DNA of 9,577 nucleotides from Holosporaceae bacterium. GTDB taxonomy: Bacteria; Pseudomonadota; Alphaproteobacteria; UBA3830. Numbering within the stretch: position 1 is the stretch's first letter; every line of letters begins with the position of its first letter. Positions 1 through 6,955 of the stretch are shown here, in pieces. The notes below the pieces were generated by a model. That model saw only the letters and a list, made by a program, of their open reading frames with translations. It did no database searches and was not told the DNA's origin. Both the position numbers and the translations under genes were made by a program. The stretch lies in assembly GCA_031284345.1 (NCBI GenBank), contig JAITAC010000058.1, positions 1 to 9,577 on the forward strand, in the 5' to 3' direction.

Positions 1-83
1 CGCAGCGATGCTGTGCTTTCAGGCGACTTCATTCTGATTCTCATAGTGCTATATCCCCACCTCCTGTGGCGCGCAGCACGGAT

Positions 84-208
84 TCCCACACATATCATGG
101 TATCAAAAACGCCTTAAAAATTTGTTAATTTATAAAAATTTTTTCGCCGTTAACGGAAATTTTACAATTTTTTGATATCATGGTACATGGTGGAAAAGGT
201 GCCGGCGC
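84..208. repeat. Dispersed palindromic repeat, copy 1
   Basis: This element matches 7662-7795 over its whole length with scattered substitutions and small gaps. Shared blocks include GTTAATTTATAAAAA, a TTTTCGCCG core and the right-end GGTGGAAAAGGTGC followed by CGGCGC. The outer arms are imperfect inverted repeats: CATGGTATCAAAAA at the left pairs with TTTTTGATATCATG at 171-184. The centre holds the 10-bp palindrome CCGTTAACGG at 137-146. The element is too short to encode a protein. It looks like a MITE or a Rickettsia-type palindromic element; its family is unknown to me. Confidence 0.75.
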
Positions 209-285
209 ACAATTCAGAACTCCGAACTCCAAGAGAAGGAGGATGAGATAGAGGTGGTTGGAAGAAAATTATAAATATAATCCCT

Positions 286-336
286 CCGTGGCGCGTGGCT
301 CCTCTCCACTCCCGTTGCGCATGGCTCTCTCCTATC
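286..336. repeat. Imperfect tandem repeat, two ~25-bp units
   Basis: Unit 286-311 starts CCGTGGCGCGTGGCTC and unit 312-336 starts CCGTTGCGCATGGCTC. They differ at a few positions and by one gap. A shorter related string, CTGTGGCGCG, occurs near 64-73. No reading frame uses the repeat, so its role is unknown. Confidence 0.5.
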
Positions 337-340
337 CTGT

Positions 341-442
341 AATACCATTTCCAATTAACAATTACCTATTGCCTGTCTGGCGGCAGCTGTCAGAGAGCAT
401 GTTGCTGGAGGCGTTTAGGTAATCCAAAATGGGAAATGGTAT
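341..442. repeat. Long imperfect inverted repeat (MITE-like)
   Basis: The outer arms ATACCATTTCC (342-352) and GGAAATGGTAT (432-442) are perfect 11-bp inverted repeats. Further in, ATTACCTA (361-368) pairs with TAGGTAAT (416-423), and short GC-rich complementary blocks lie in the middle. Transcribed, this would fold into one long interrupted hairpin of about 100 nt. No coding capacity is visible. It may be a small non-autonomous element; I could not place it in a family. Confidence 0.5.
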
Positions 443-722
443 AATTCAAAGATACAAAGTAGCGGTGATTTCAAGGTAGAACTGTAGTCTTTCTCCACGC
501 CTCTTCAGTGATTTTTGCTGATAAAACAGGATGTGCGAGTTGTGTACAAAAATTAGTCGGTGGAACTGGTTGGCGCTTGAATTCCTGTGCAAATTGTTGT
601 TTTGATCAGGACTATAGTTTTTTTTCAAAAATCGTAATTTTTCCTCATCTTTACTCTTTGTTAAATTTTTTGTGAGATATTGATCGTGTTAAGTGACTCA
701 TAACCAAAAAGGAGTAAATATT

Positions 723-1988
723 ATGATTAAATTAATTTTGACTGTTTTGTGCTTGAGCCTAGGAATCAACGTTGAGAATAGCTGCTATGCTGTGGATCAA
801 AGTTCACCTACGCTTACACAAGAGGCAATTTTTGAAGAAGAATGCCAGAGGATAGCTGCGTATTTAAATAACTATTTTGCATATTCAGAAGAAGATCTCG
901 ATGGTGGAACGATAAATGAAACAACGAACACACCGTGCGCAGGTACGGAAACATGCGAAATAGCCAAACAACTAAAAAATGGAGAGAAGAAAAAAATCAT
1001 TACATTTTTAAAATATAAAGATAGTCAAATCAAAGACAAATACATTCATGTGTTTACCATAGGAAATGGGTTATGCTATTTTAATGCTATCGGACAACGT
1101 AACTATCCGTATTTTGAGCATCTTGCCGGATTTCGTGTTTTGAGCAATTTGATAGATTGCTACGCGAAACGTGGAGAAGAAATTGATTTATTATTGACAG
1201 AGCAACCAGGAAAGGTCGAAGAAATAATAAAGTCTGCGAGCACACTGAAAGATAGTGATAAAGCACGTTTATTATCGGTATTAAAGAGAGCTGTGCATAT
1301 AGCTGGCTTATTAAAAGAATTTATGAAAGAACTGAAACTTCCCGAAAGTGTTTATTATGGTTTGATGGAGAATAATGAATTAAACCAAGCAGCTGTCGCA
1401 GCAAAAACATCTCTCGACAAGGTCAGTGGATTCTTTAAAGGATTAAAGCCAGATGACTTTGGAAACGCAGCACGGTTAATGCTAGATACGGACGATGATA
1501 GTATGTTGATAGCATGTGCTGTAGAGCTATTAAAAGAAATTTTACTTACAATTACAAAACTAAAAACTTCGCAATTTTGGTTTGGGCCTGCTACAGCTGT
1601 GCCTGCGTACATTAACTTCAGCGAGCATTTCGGAGATATTGCTGTATTTTATGATAATGCAATACAAGATAGATATGATATATTTCCGCTTAATAAATGG
1701 GTTAAATTCTCTGGTAAGAATACACGATTTAATGATCCTACGAAAAATACTCAAGCTTCATATAAGCAGATATTTGACGCAGCAGGAGCTTCAAATGATT
1801 TTGTGGTGGATGGAGAAGAAGTATTGAGGCTAACAGAATGTACTGACCAAGAAGTTGAAAGCGCTAAACATCACATATCGATTGATTCGGCACATGCCAG
1901 TAGAATCATACCGCTAAAGTATTACAGACGAGTAAAAGAAATATTAGCTGGTAATCCAGACATTATGGTATTTGAGTTGGAGCATTAG
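723..1988 (+). CDS. Exported protein of unknown function, possible OTU-like cysteine protease
   Basis: This is a 421-residue protein I cannot name with confidence. I chose ATG 723 over the upstream in-frame GTG 693 because AAGGAG at 709-714 sits 8 bases before it and a signal peptide then starts at residue 1 (hydrophobic run 2-14, likely cleavage after CYA at residues 21-23). The mature part is mixed and soluble-looking, with a mostly helical, charged middle (about 150-280). Residues 114-122, GNGLCYFNA, resemble the catalytic-cysteine box of OTU-family deubiquitinases (DGNCLFRA type), which would make Cys118 the nucleophile. FWFGPA at 285-290 followed by DIAVF at 305-309 recalls the later OTU strand region, and His391 could be the catalytic histidine. 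This is motif-level inference only. The gene is A/T-richer than the core genes and converges on the next exported-protein gene. Confidence 0.85.
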   Translation: MIKLILTVLCLSLGINVENSCYAVDQSSPTLTQEAIFEEECQRIAAYLNNYFAYSEEDLDGGTINETTNTPCAGTETCEIAKQLKNGEKKKIITFLKYKDSQIKDKYIHVFTIGNGLCYFNAIGQRNYPYFEHLAGFRVLSNLIDCYAKRGEEIDLLLTEQPGKVEEIIKSASTLKDSDKARLLSVLKRAVHIAGLLKEFMKELKLPESVYYGLMENNELNQAAVAAKTSLDKVSGFFKGLKPDDFGNAARLMLDTDDDSMLIACAVELLKEILLTITKLKTSQFWFGPATAVPAYINFSEHFGDIAVFYDNAIQDRYDIFPLNKWVKFSGKNTRFNDPTKNTQASYKQIFDAAGASNDFVVDGEEVLRLTECTDQEVESAKHHISIDSAHASRIIPLKYYRRVKEILAGNPDIMVFELEH

Positions 1989-2069
1989 TGTGCGCATATC
2001 AAAGTCTGGTAGAGGTAGCGAATCGAAATTACAGCAAAGTAGGACGAGATCGAAGAAACAATGAAGAAA

Positions 2070-2119
2070 AGCGAAACTTAGTCAGTCAAATTTATAGCAA
2101 AAAAACACTAAGTTTCGCT
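2070..2119 (-). terminator. 13-bp perfect inverted repeat, possible terminator
   Basis: AGCGAAACTTAGT (2070-2082) and ACTAAGTTTCGCT (2107-2119) are perfect inverted repeats around a 24-nt A-rich loop. They lie between the 3' ends of two convergent genes. Read on the minus strand, the stem is followed by TTTTCTTC, so it could end transcription of the minus-strand gene at 2194. On the plus strand the trailing bases are A-rich, which is not a classical terminator. A protein-binding site is an alternative. Confidence 0.4.
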
Positions 2120-2193
2120 AAAATACACGGCAATATCTACCGAACCTAATCCAATGCAGAGAAAACCTTTATGAGCAGATTGAAAATCATTAC

Positions 2194-3156
2194 TTAATCG
2201 GAAATCAATGTTTTTATTACTGCAAATCCGTCTTGCTGAAATACATTTGGATTGAAAAAATGTTTAAAGAAATGATGAAAAGATTGCAACTCTGAAAACC
2301 ATTTTTTAGACTCTGCAACAGTGACTATATTTCTATTGTTTATGCCATAACACGACACAAAATCGAAAATAACTGGTATATTAGTACTAGTGAAACGTGT
2401 TTTATGCTGGTTTTCATCGGAAAGATCGCTGTCTTTTAGGGGGAAATGCACCGTAATATTACAATCTGAAAAAATAGACGGAAGAGACTTCAGTAAACGA
2501 TCTCCCTTGTGCAGCGATAAAATCATAGAACCTTTATCGTTCAGCATACTGTACAATGCTGTTAATGTGTTTTCCCTGGTCATATATATAAATGTTCCTG
2601 TTCCTACTAAAATATAATCAAAAAAATGACTATCTATCATATACGGCACATCTTCATTCAATGTATAAAAATCAGCATATATGTGATTATATTTTTCACA
2701 AGAAACTCGTTCCATTCCTAATAATCCACCAGATAAAAAAGCCATTCTTGTGCAATTGACGGTGTCATGATATATCTCTGAGCCTTCGTCTCCCCACTTA
2801 GTTACTATATTTTCAAAACCGACTGCTAAAATCGACAAATCACTCGCTTGCCCTCCCATTATACGTTGCCATACTATTTCGTTATCACTACATGGAGAGA
2901 CACGTTCGGAAAAATACTTCTTACTCTGAATCCCATAATGACGCCCGCGATCAATCGATTCAATTCTTATAAGAGCACCTGCACGCTCATACATATCAAG
3001 CTCGGTAGAACATTCTCGAAGTATTTCACTTGGTTGCTCTTCTCCAGTAACACTTTTTGTATGCATCTTTACATCTTCCACCACCATCCCGTTTACTATG
3101 CTGCATACCGCCACTGCTACACAACAAAGTATACCAAACACATTATTTTTAGACAT
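2194..3156 (-). CDS. Exported protein of unknown function, possible methyltransferase-like fold
   Basis: This is a 320-residue protein. I chose the ATG at 3156 rather than an in-frame TTG at 3171 because GGGAG lies just upstream of the ATG and would otherwise be inside the gene. Residues 1-23 form a signal peptide (polar start, then an Ile/Leu/Cys/Val/Ala-rich core). I do not recognise the family. From about residue 107 the strand and acidic-loop order recalls class I SAM-dependent methyltransferases: SILAVGF (108-114), IYADFYTL (159-166), FFDYILVG (178-185), then LYSMLNDKGSMILSL (201-215), which resembles the usual L-x-PGG-x-L segment. The glycine-rich GxGxG SAM loop is not evident, so this would be a degenerate or non-catalytic member if related at all. 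An exported methyltransferase would be unusual. The gene converges on the 723-1988 gene. Confidence 0.8.
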   Translation of the reverse strand: MSKNNVFGILCCVAVAVCSIVNGMVVEDVKMHTKSVTGEEQPSEILRECSTELDMYERAGALIRIESIDRGRHYGIQSKKYFSERVSPCSDNEIVWQRIMGGQASDLSILAVGFENIVTKWGDEGSEIYHDTVNCTRMAFLSGGLLGMERVSCEKYNHIYADFYTLNEDVPYMIDSHFFDYILVGTGTFIYMTRENTLTALYSMLNDKGSMILSLHKGDRLLKSLPSIFSDCNITVHFPLKDSDLSDENQHKTRFTSTNIPVIFDFVSCYGINNRNIVTVAESKKWFSELQSFHHFFKHFFNPNVFQQDGFAVIKTLISD

Positions 3157-3234
3157 AAGAATATCTCCCAAAAAAGTCTACACAGAAACACAAGGAACAA
3201 CGCTAATTCAGTTAGGTAGCGTCGATAAATAAAG

Positions 3235-3263
3235 TTGACATTTCGAAGCCCACCACACATAAT
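3235..3263 (+). promoter_or_regulatory. Sigma70-like promoter with no evident gene
   Basis: TTGACA (3235-3240) is a perfect -35 box. It is followed by exactly 17 bases and CATAAT (3258-3263), a five-of-six match to the -10 consensus. A transcript would begin near 3270 and run rightward toward the 3' end of the oppositely oriented obgE. No good protein gene follows. It could drive a small RNA, be part of a lost insertion sequence, or be a chance match. Confidence 0.55.
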
Positions 3264-3499
3264 AAGATGATGATAACACATCAGTATTATGGGGAGTATT
3301 ATAGTTCAACGAGTTGACCGCGTTAATCTTATTTGCTTCCAATTTCTTAAGATAGCAAATATAATTCACGCAAGCAAGTGTATTTTAAGGAAAAAATTAA
3401 CTATTATGGTTGTGGCATATTTTTTCTAAAATTGGCATGAAATATTTTTACTTTTCCCGCTATTTTTTATTGCATTAAAATCCAATCAATGAAATAATA

Positions 3500-3658
3500 T
3501 TATTCTTTCGTGCGACCTTTCAGATATTGTGCAATGAAGAGAGCATACCTCTTTTAAAAGATCCCTCAGTCTCAGAGCTATATCTCCATTCAGAACTTTG
3601 ACGAAGGTTTCGAAAGATGTCTACTGTATGAGCTCCTTTTACGTATCTTAGTATTCAT
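3500..3658 (-). pseudogene. IS200/IS605-family transposase (TnpA) remnant
   Basis: Fragments of a TnpA-like (Y1, HUH) transposase appear in order but in different frames on the minus strand. They are MNTKIRKRSS from ATG 3658, HTVDI at 3616-3630, KVLNGDIALRLRDLL at the start of 3534-3599, and IAQYLKGRTKE at 3500-3535. Family members typically read K-S-HTVYDIKYH, then KVL-GDIA-R-R-L, then a DHVHLL box, then QYLKGRTS. The block containing the HUH histidines is deleted between LLKEVCSLH and IAQYLKGRT. Everything after KGRT, including the catalytic tyrosine, is missing. Family members are about 140 residues; only about 50 codons remain here. The gene is certainly dead. The family call is from memory of the motif order, not a search. 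Confidence 0.72.
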
Positions 3659-3744
3659 AACTCATCGTATAACGCATATATCGCTACAGCAATTCACGCA
3701 TATACCGGCCCATGGAAAATAAATATGGAGACTAAATCACAGAA

Positions 3745-4806
<1,062 letters not shown>

Positions 4807-4857
4807 TTATCACCACGCCGTTTACAGTTAGAAGAACAAGTATTTTCGGGAAAATAA

Positions 4858-4933
4858 TGGTGGGCCCGGTAAGATTCGAACTTACGACTACTCCGTTATG
4901 AGCGGAGGGCTCTAACCGCTGAACTACAGGCCC
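4858..4933 (-). tRNA. tRNA with CAT anticodon, probably tRNA-Ile2
   Basis: A complete cloverleaf is readable on the minus strand: acceptor GGGCCTG pairs with CGGGCCC, the anticodon stem CTCCG pairs with CGGAG around loop CTCATAA, and the T stem GTAAG pairs with CTTAC around TTCGAAT. The CCA end is encoded. The anticodon CAT is at 4898-4900. The GGGCC acceptor start and overall look match the Ile2 type, which reads AUA after lysidine modification by TilS. An elongator Met tRNA is the alternative. The initiator is unlikely because the anticodon stem lacks its three G-C pairs. Confidence 0.93.
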
Positions 4934-4971
4934 ACTGCCACACCATACGCAATGTATAGCGAACGTTTTAT

Positions 4972-4999
4972 AAGATACAACTTTATATAAATAAGTCAA
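4972..4999 (-). promoter_or_regulatory. Promoter for the tRNA and probably obgE
   Basis: On the minus strand, TTGACT (4999-4994) is followed after 16 bases by TATCTT (4977-4972). A start near 4965 lies about 30 bases upstream of the mature tRNA. No second promoter is evident in the 51 bp between the tRNA and obgE, so the GTPase gene is probably co-transcribed. Confidence 0.5.
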
Positions 5000-5116
5000 G
5001 ACCTCTCATTCTGAAAACATCACCATCTTACGGATCCTGGGATCCATTGATTTTGAAAGGCGTTCTTGTTTTTTATTGATTTTTTTTACGCTTTTTTTAT
5101 TAAGTTTTTAGATGCT

Positions 5117-5133
5117 GGCGCCGCAACGGCGCC
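5117..5133. repeat. Perfect GC-rich hairpin
   Basis: GGCGCCG and CGGCGCC form a perfect 7-bp stem around a CAA loop, standing out in an A/T-rich gap. On the minus strand, downstream of the foldase gene, the stem is followed by A-rich sequence rather than a U tract, so it is not a classical terminator. It could still stabilise a 3' end. GGCGCC motifs also sit at the right edge of the repeat near 7790. Confidence 0.45.
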
Positions 5134-5143
5134 TCTTCCGGAT

Positions 5144-5218
5144 GGCAAGCGTAGCAAACTTCGCATAACATAACACAATCCAAAACTGCAGAAAAAAAAT
5201 CTGAATCGCTACGCCGCC
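5144..5218. repeat. Inverted repeat in the 3' flank of the foldase gene
   Basis: GGCAAGCGTAGC (5144-5155) is nearly complementary to GCTACGCCGCC (5208-5218), forming an imperfect 11-bp stem with a roughly 50-nt loop. It begins six bases past the stop codon of the minus-strand gene and precedes the 5117-5133 hairpin in that direction. Together they would give a structured 3' end. No U tract follows directly. Confidence 0.4.
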
Positions 5219-5224
5219 GTTTTC

Positions 5225-6871
5225 CTAAAAAAAGTCCGCCAGTTGGTCCATATTAATGTCTTCTTTGGATTCGTTCAGCATTTCATGATTTATCTGCACT
5301 TTATACTTTTCCTTCGATAAATATCCAACTAATTGCTGATACATGTCATCTGTGAACTCCCGGATTAGTGCTCCGTGGTATTTATTTTCATCATTTTGGT
5401 CTACCGTATCCGGATAAACGACGTCATTTACCTGATATACTACGATACAATCGTCGATTTCCACATAATCGCAATCATTCTTCACTTGTTGAAAAATTTT
5501 CGCATACAGTGCTGCTATCACATTGGGAAATTTAAAGTCCTTTGCTTCAGTAGCGATTTTTCCTTCCCGATCAAATAGAGGCGTGACTAGGACAGCAGTC
5601 CCTTTTTGGGAAGCAATTTGCGACAACTGAGCGCCGGATTTCATTTGCTCCACAAAAGATAAAGCTGTTTCTTTGGCCAATTCTTTTTGTTTACGCAATA
5701 TCCATTCTTCATCAACTTTTTCGGAAACTTTGGCAAATTCTTCCACATGTTTTGGGATTATTTCATCGACATGCACAAACCAAAATACTTTTTTCCCGTC
5801 GTCGTTGACACTCTCGGACACAGCGCTATCAGCTCCATCATCGGTGGAAAATGCGACGGTAGCGGCGTCTAGACCGTATTTTAGCGGAGACACTTCTGCG
5901 CTGTTATCGCTTTTATTTAATGCATCGACGTTTTTTACGGCTATAATTTTCAGATTGAATTTTTCAGCAACTTCGCTGAGGCCGGCGCCGCTGGTGATGG
6001 TATCTTCCAGATCTCGAATTACCTGATCCGTTAGCTTCTGCAGCTTTTCCTGCCGCAATTCATCTTCTATTTCCTGTGCGGATTCCTCGTAACTTTTGGA
6101 ATCTTTATCCGCGTACATTTCATAGTAATCTTTTTTTTCACCCTCGGAAATATCAATTTTTTTGGCTATGTCCGATTCCTGCAGCTCAAGAACACGAAAC
6201 GACCTCCGCTCTTCGGTGGAAAATAGATCTGGATTTTCCGCATAAAACTCCTCTAGCTGCTTCTGAGACGGATTTTCCCTGATAATAAATGATCGAGGTC
6301 TCAGTCTTACCATCATTATATTTCTCTTTTCCATCATCGCTTTAGTGTAGTAGTATTGCTCATTTACAGTGGAAACATACACAAAAGGAAATTTTATGAG
6401 TAAACTCTTTATGTCTTTGCGGGAAAGCTCAATGAACATATTCTCGGAAATACCAACTGTTTGCAGGAATAATCGAAGCAGATCTTTGCGGAAATATCCA
6501 TTGTCGTCCCGGAACATGTGCAGGCCACTTATGTAGGTTTTAATGGAGTCGTCCGAGACTATAAATCCAAAATCGGACGCTGCAAGATTAACTACGTTTT
6601 CATTAATAATATTACTTAGTATGTTGGCGGACTCTTCTTTTTCGTTAATATTTTTTTTGACGGCACGCATCATGTGGATTCTTTTAGCTTTTTCCATCCG
6701 AAACAGCGCTGGTGTTACTTTGACGTTTCCGATTTTAACCAGGTAGTCTTTTCCGGTATATTTTCTAATGATATCGATGATACCGAAGCAAAAAACAAAG
6801 GTAAAAGCCAGAATTCCCAAAAAAAATTTTATTAGGGGAGATCCTGAATATTTTCGAATAAATTCTAACAT
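5225..6871 (-). CDS. ppiD: PpiD/SurA_N-type periplasmic folding factor, membrane-anchored
   Basis: PpiD-type proteins are anchored in the inner membrane by one N-terminal helix and assist folding of newly exported proteins near the Sec translocon. This 548-residue product has the expected layout. It has a short cytoplasmic start (MLEFIRKYSGSP), a membrane segment at about 14-35, a SurA_N-like domain with KIGNVKVTPALFRME at 46-60, a second region opening with EFYAENPDLFSTEERRS (208-224), and a C-terminal chaperone-like part. I see no clear parvulin rotamase signature such as HILV, so isomerase activity is doubtful. The protein is somewhat shorter than usual (about 600-630). The ATG has AAGGA at good distance upstream. 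It is divergent from tpiA, a typical alphaproteobacterial arrangement. Confidence 0.85.
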   Translation of the reverse strand: MLEFIRKYSGSPLIKFFLGILAFTFVFCFGIIDIIRKYTGKDYLVKIGNVKVTPALFRMEKAKRIHMMRAVKKNINEKEESANILSNIINENVVNLAASDFGFIVSDDSIKTYISGLHMFRDDNGYFRKDLLRLFLQTVGISENMFIELSRKDIKSLLIKFPFVYVSTVNEQYYYTKAMMEKRNIMMVRLRPRSFIIRENPSQKQLEEFYAENPDLFSTEERRSFRVLELQESDIAKKIDISEGEKKDYYEMYADKDSKSYEESAQEIEDELRQEKLQKLTDQVIRDLEDTITSGAGLSEVAEKFNLKIIAVKNVDALNKSDNSAEVSPLKYGLDAATVAFSTDDGADSAVSESVNDDGKKVFWFVHVDEIIPKHVEEFAKVSEKVDEEWILRKQKELAKETALSFVEQMKSGAQLSQIASQKGTAVLVTPLFDREGKIATEAKDFKFPNVIAALYAKIFQQVKNDCDYVEIDDCIVVYQVNDVVYPDTVDQNDENKYHGALIREFTDDMYQQLVGYLSKEKYKVQINHEMLNESKEDINMDQLADFF

Positions 6872-6892
6872 AATTTGTCCTTACAATAGCGT

Positions 6893-6898
6893 ATTATA
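6893..6898 (-). promoter_or_regulatory. Candidate -10 box for the foldase gene
   Basis: A perfect TATAAT is read on the minus strand about 22 bases upstream of the ATG at 6871, in the 84-bp divergent gap. No good -35 box is seen 17 bases further upstream, so the promoter is only partly supported. Confidence 0.35.
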
Positions 6899-6934
6899 TT
6901 ATGTATATTATTAGCTGTTGTTGCGCTGAGCAAG

Positions 6935-6940
6935 TATAAA
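6935..6940 (+). promoter_or_regulatory. Candidate -10 box for tpiA
   Basis: TATAAA lies 15 bases before the tpiA ATG, with TAGCTG as a weak -35 element 17 bases upstream. A start here would leave a leader of about 10 bases and hardly any Shine-Dalgarno (only GAAAG), so tpiA may be near-leaderless. Confidence 0.35.
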
Positions 6941-6955
6941 TAGAAAGTTTTTATA

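Larger units (their letters stand above)
1..692. other. Gene-free, repeat-rich left flank
   Basis: No open frame here looks like a real protein. The stretch holds a palindromic repeat (84-208), an imperfect tandem repeat (286-336) and a long inverted repeat (341-442). It then becomes A/T-rich up to the ribosome binding site of the gene at 723. A strong Shine-Dalgarno-like AGGAGG lies on the minus strand at 60-65, but the nearest ATG (44-42) is about 15 bases away and only 14 codons fit before the window edge, so I do not call a gene. I found no clear sigma70 promoter for the gene at 723. Confidence 0.7.
3157..3744. other. Gene-free region with orphan promoter and IS remnant
   Basis: Nearly 600 bases lie between the start of the minus-strand exported-protein gene and the end of obgE. 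They contain a sigma70-like promoter on the plus strand (3235-3263), a poorly supported 46-codon frame (3289-3429, no Shine-Dalgarno) and a decayed IS200/IS605-type transposase (3500-3658, -). Beyond the transposase start is a 9-bp direct repeat ACGCATATA at 3672-3680 and 3696-3704, with a small hairpin ATCGC/GCAAT between them. These may be the remains of the IS left end. Confidence 0.6.

Noticed and set aside
1..44. Possible minus-strand gene start (ATG at 44) with AGGAGG upstream
   Set aside because: The spacing of about 15 bases is too long and only 14 codons fit before the window edge.
446..628. 60-codon minus-strand frame upstream of the gene at 723
   Set aside because: No ribosome binding site, composition like random A/T-rich DNA, and it overlaps the likely promoter area of the neighbour.
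3216..3360. Minus-strand frame ending in LNYNTP-like text, considered as an IS3/IS481 integrase tail
   Set aside because: Only a few residues resemble such ends, there is no start or catalytic motif, and the similarity is too short to support.
3289..3429. 46-codon plus-strand frame downstream of the orphan promoter
   Set aside because: No Shine-Dalgarno, unconvincing composition, and no recognisable motif. Kept only as part of the orphan-promoter observation.
5032..5045. Paired GGATCC palindromes near the tRNA promoter
   Set aside because: Two 6-bp palindromes 2 bp apart are likely chance; there is no further symmetry or context.
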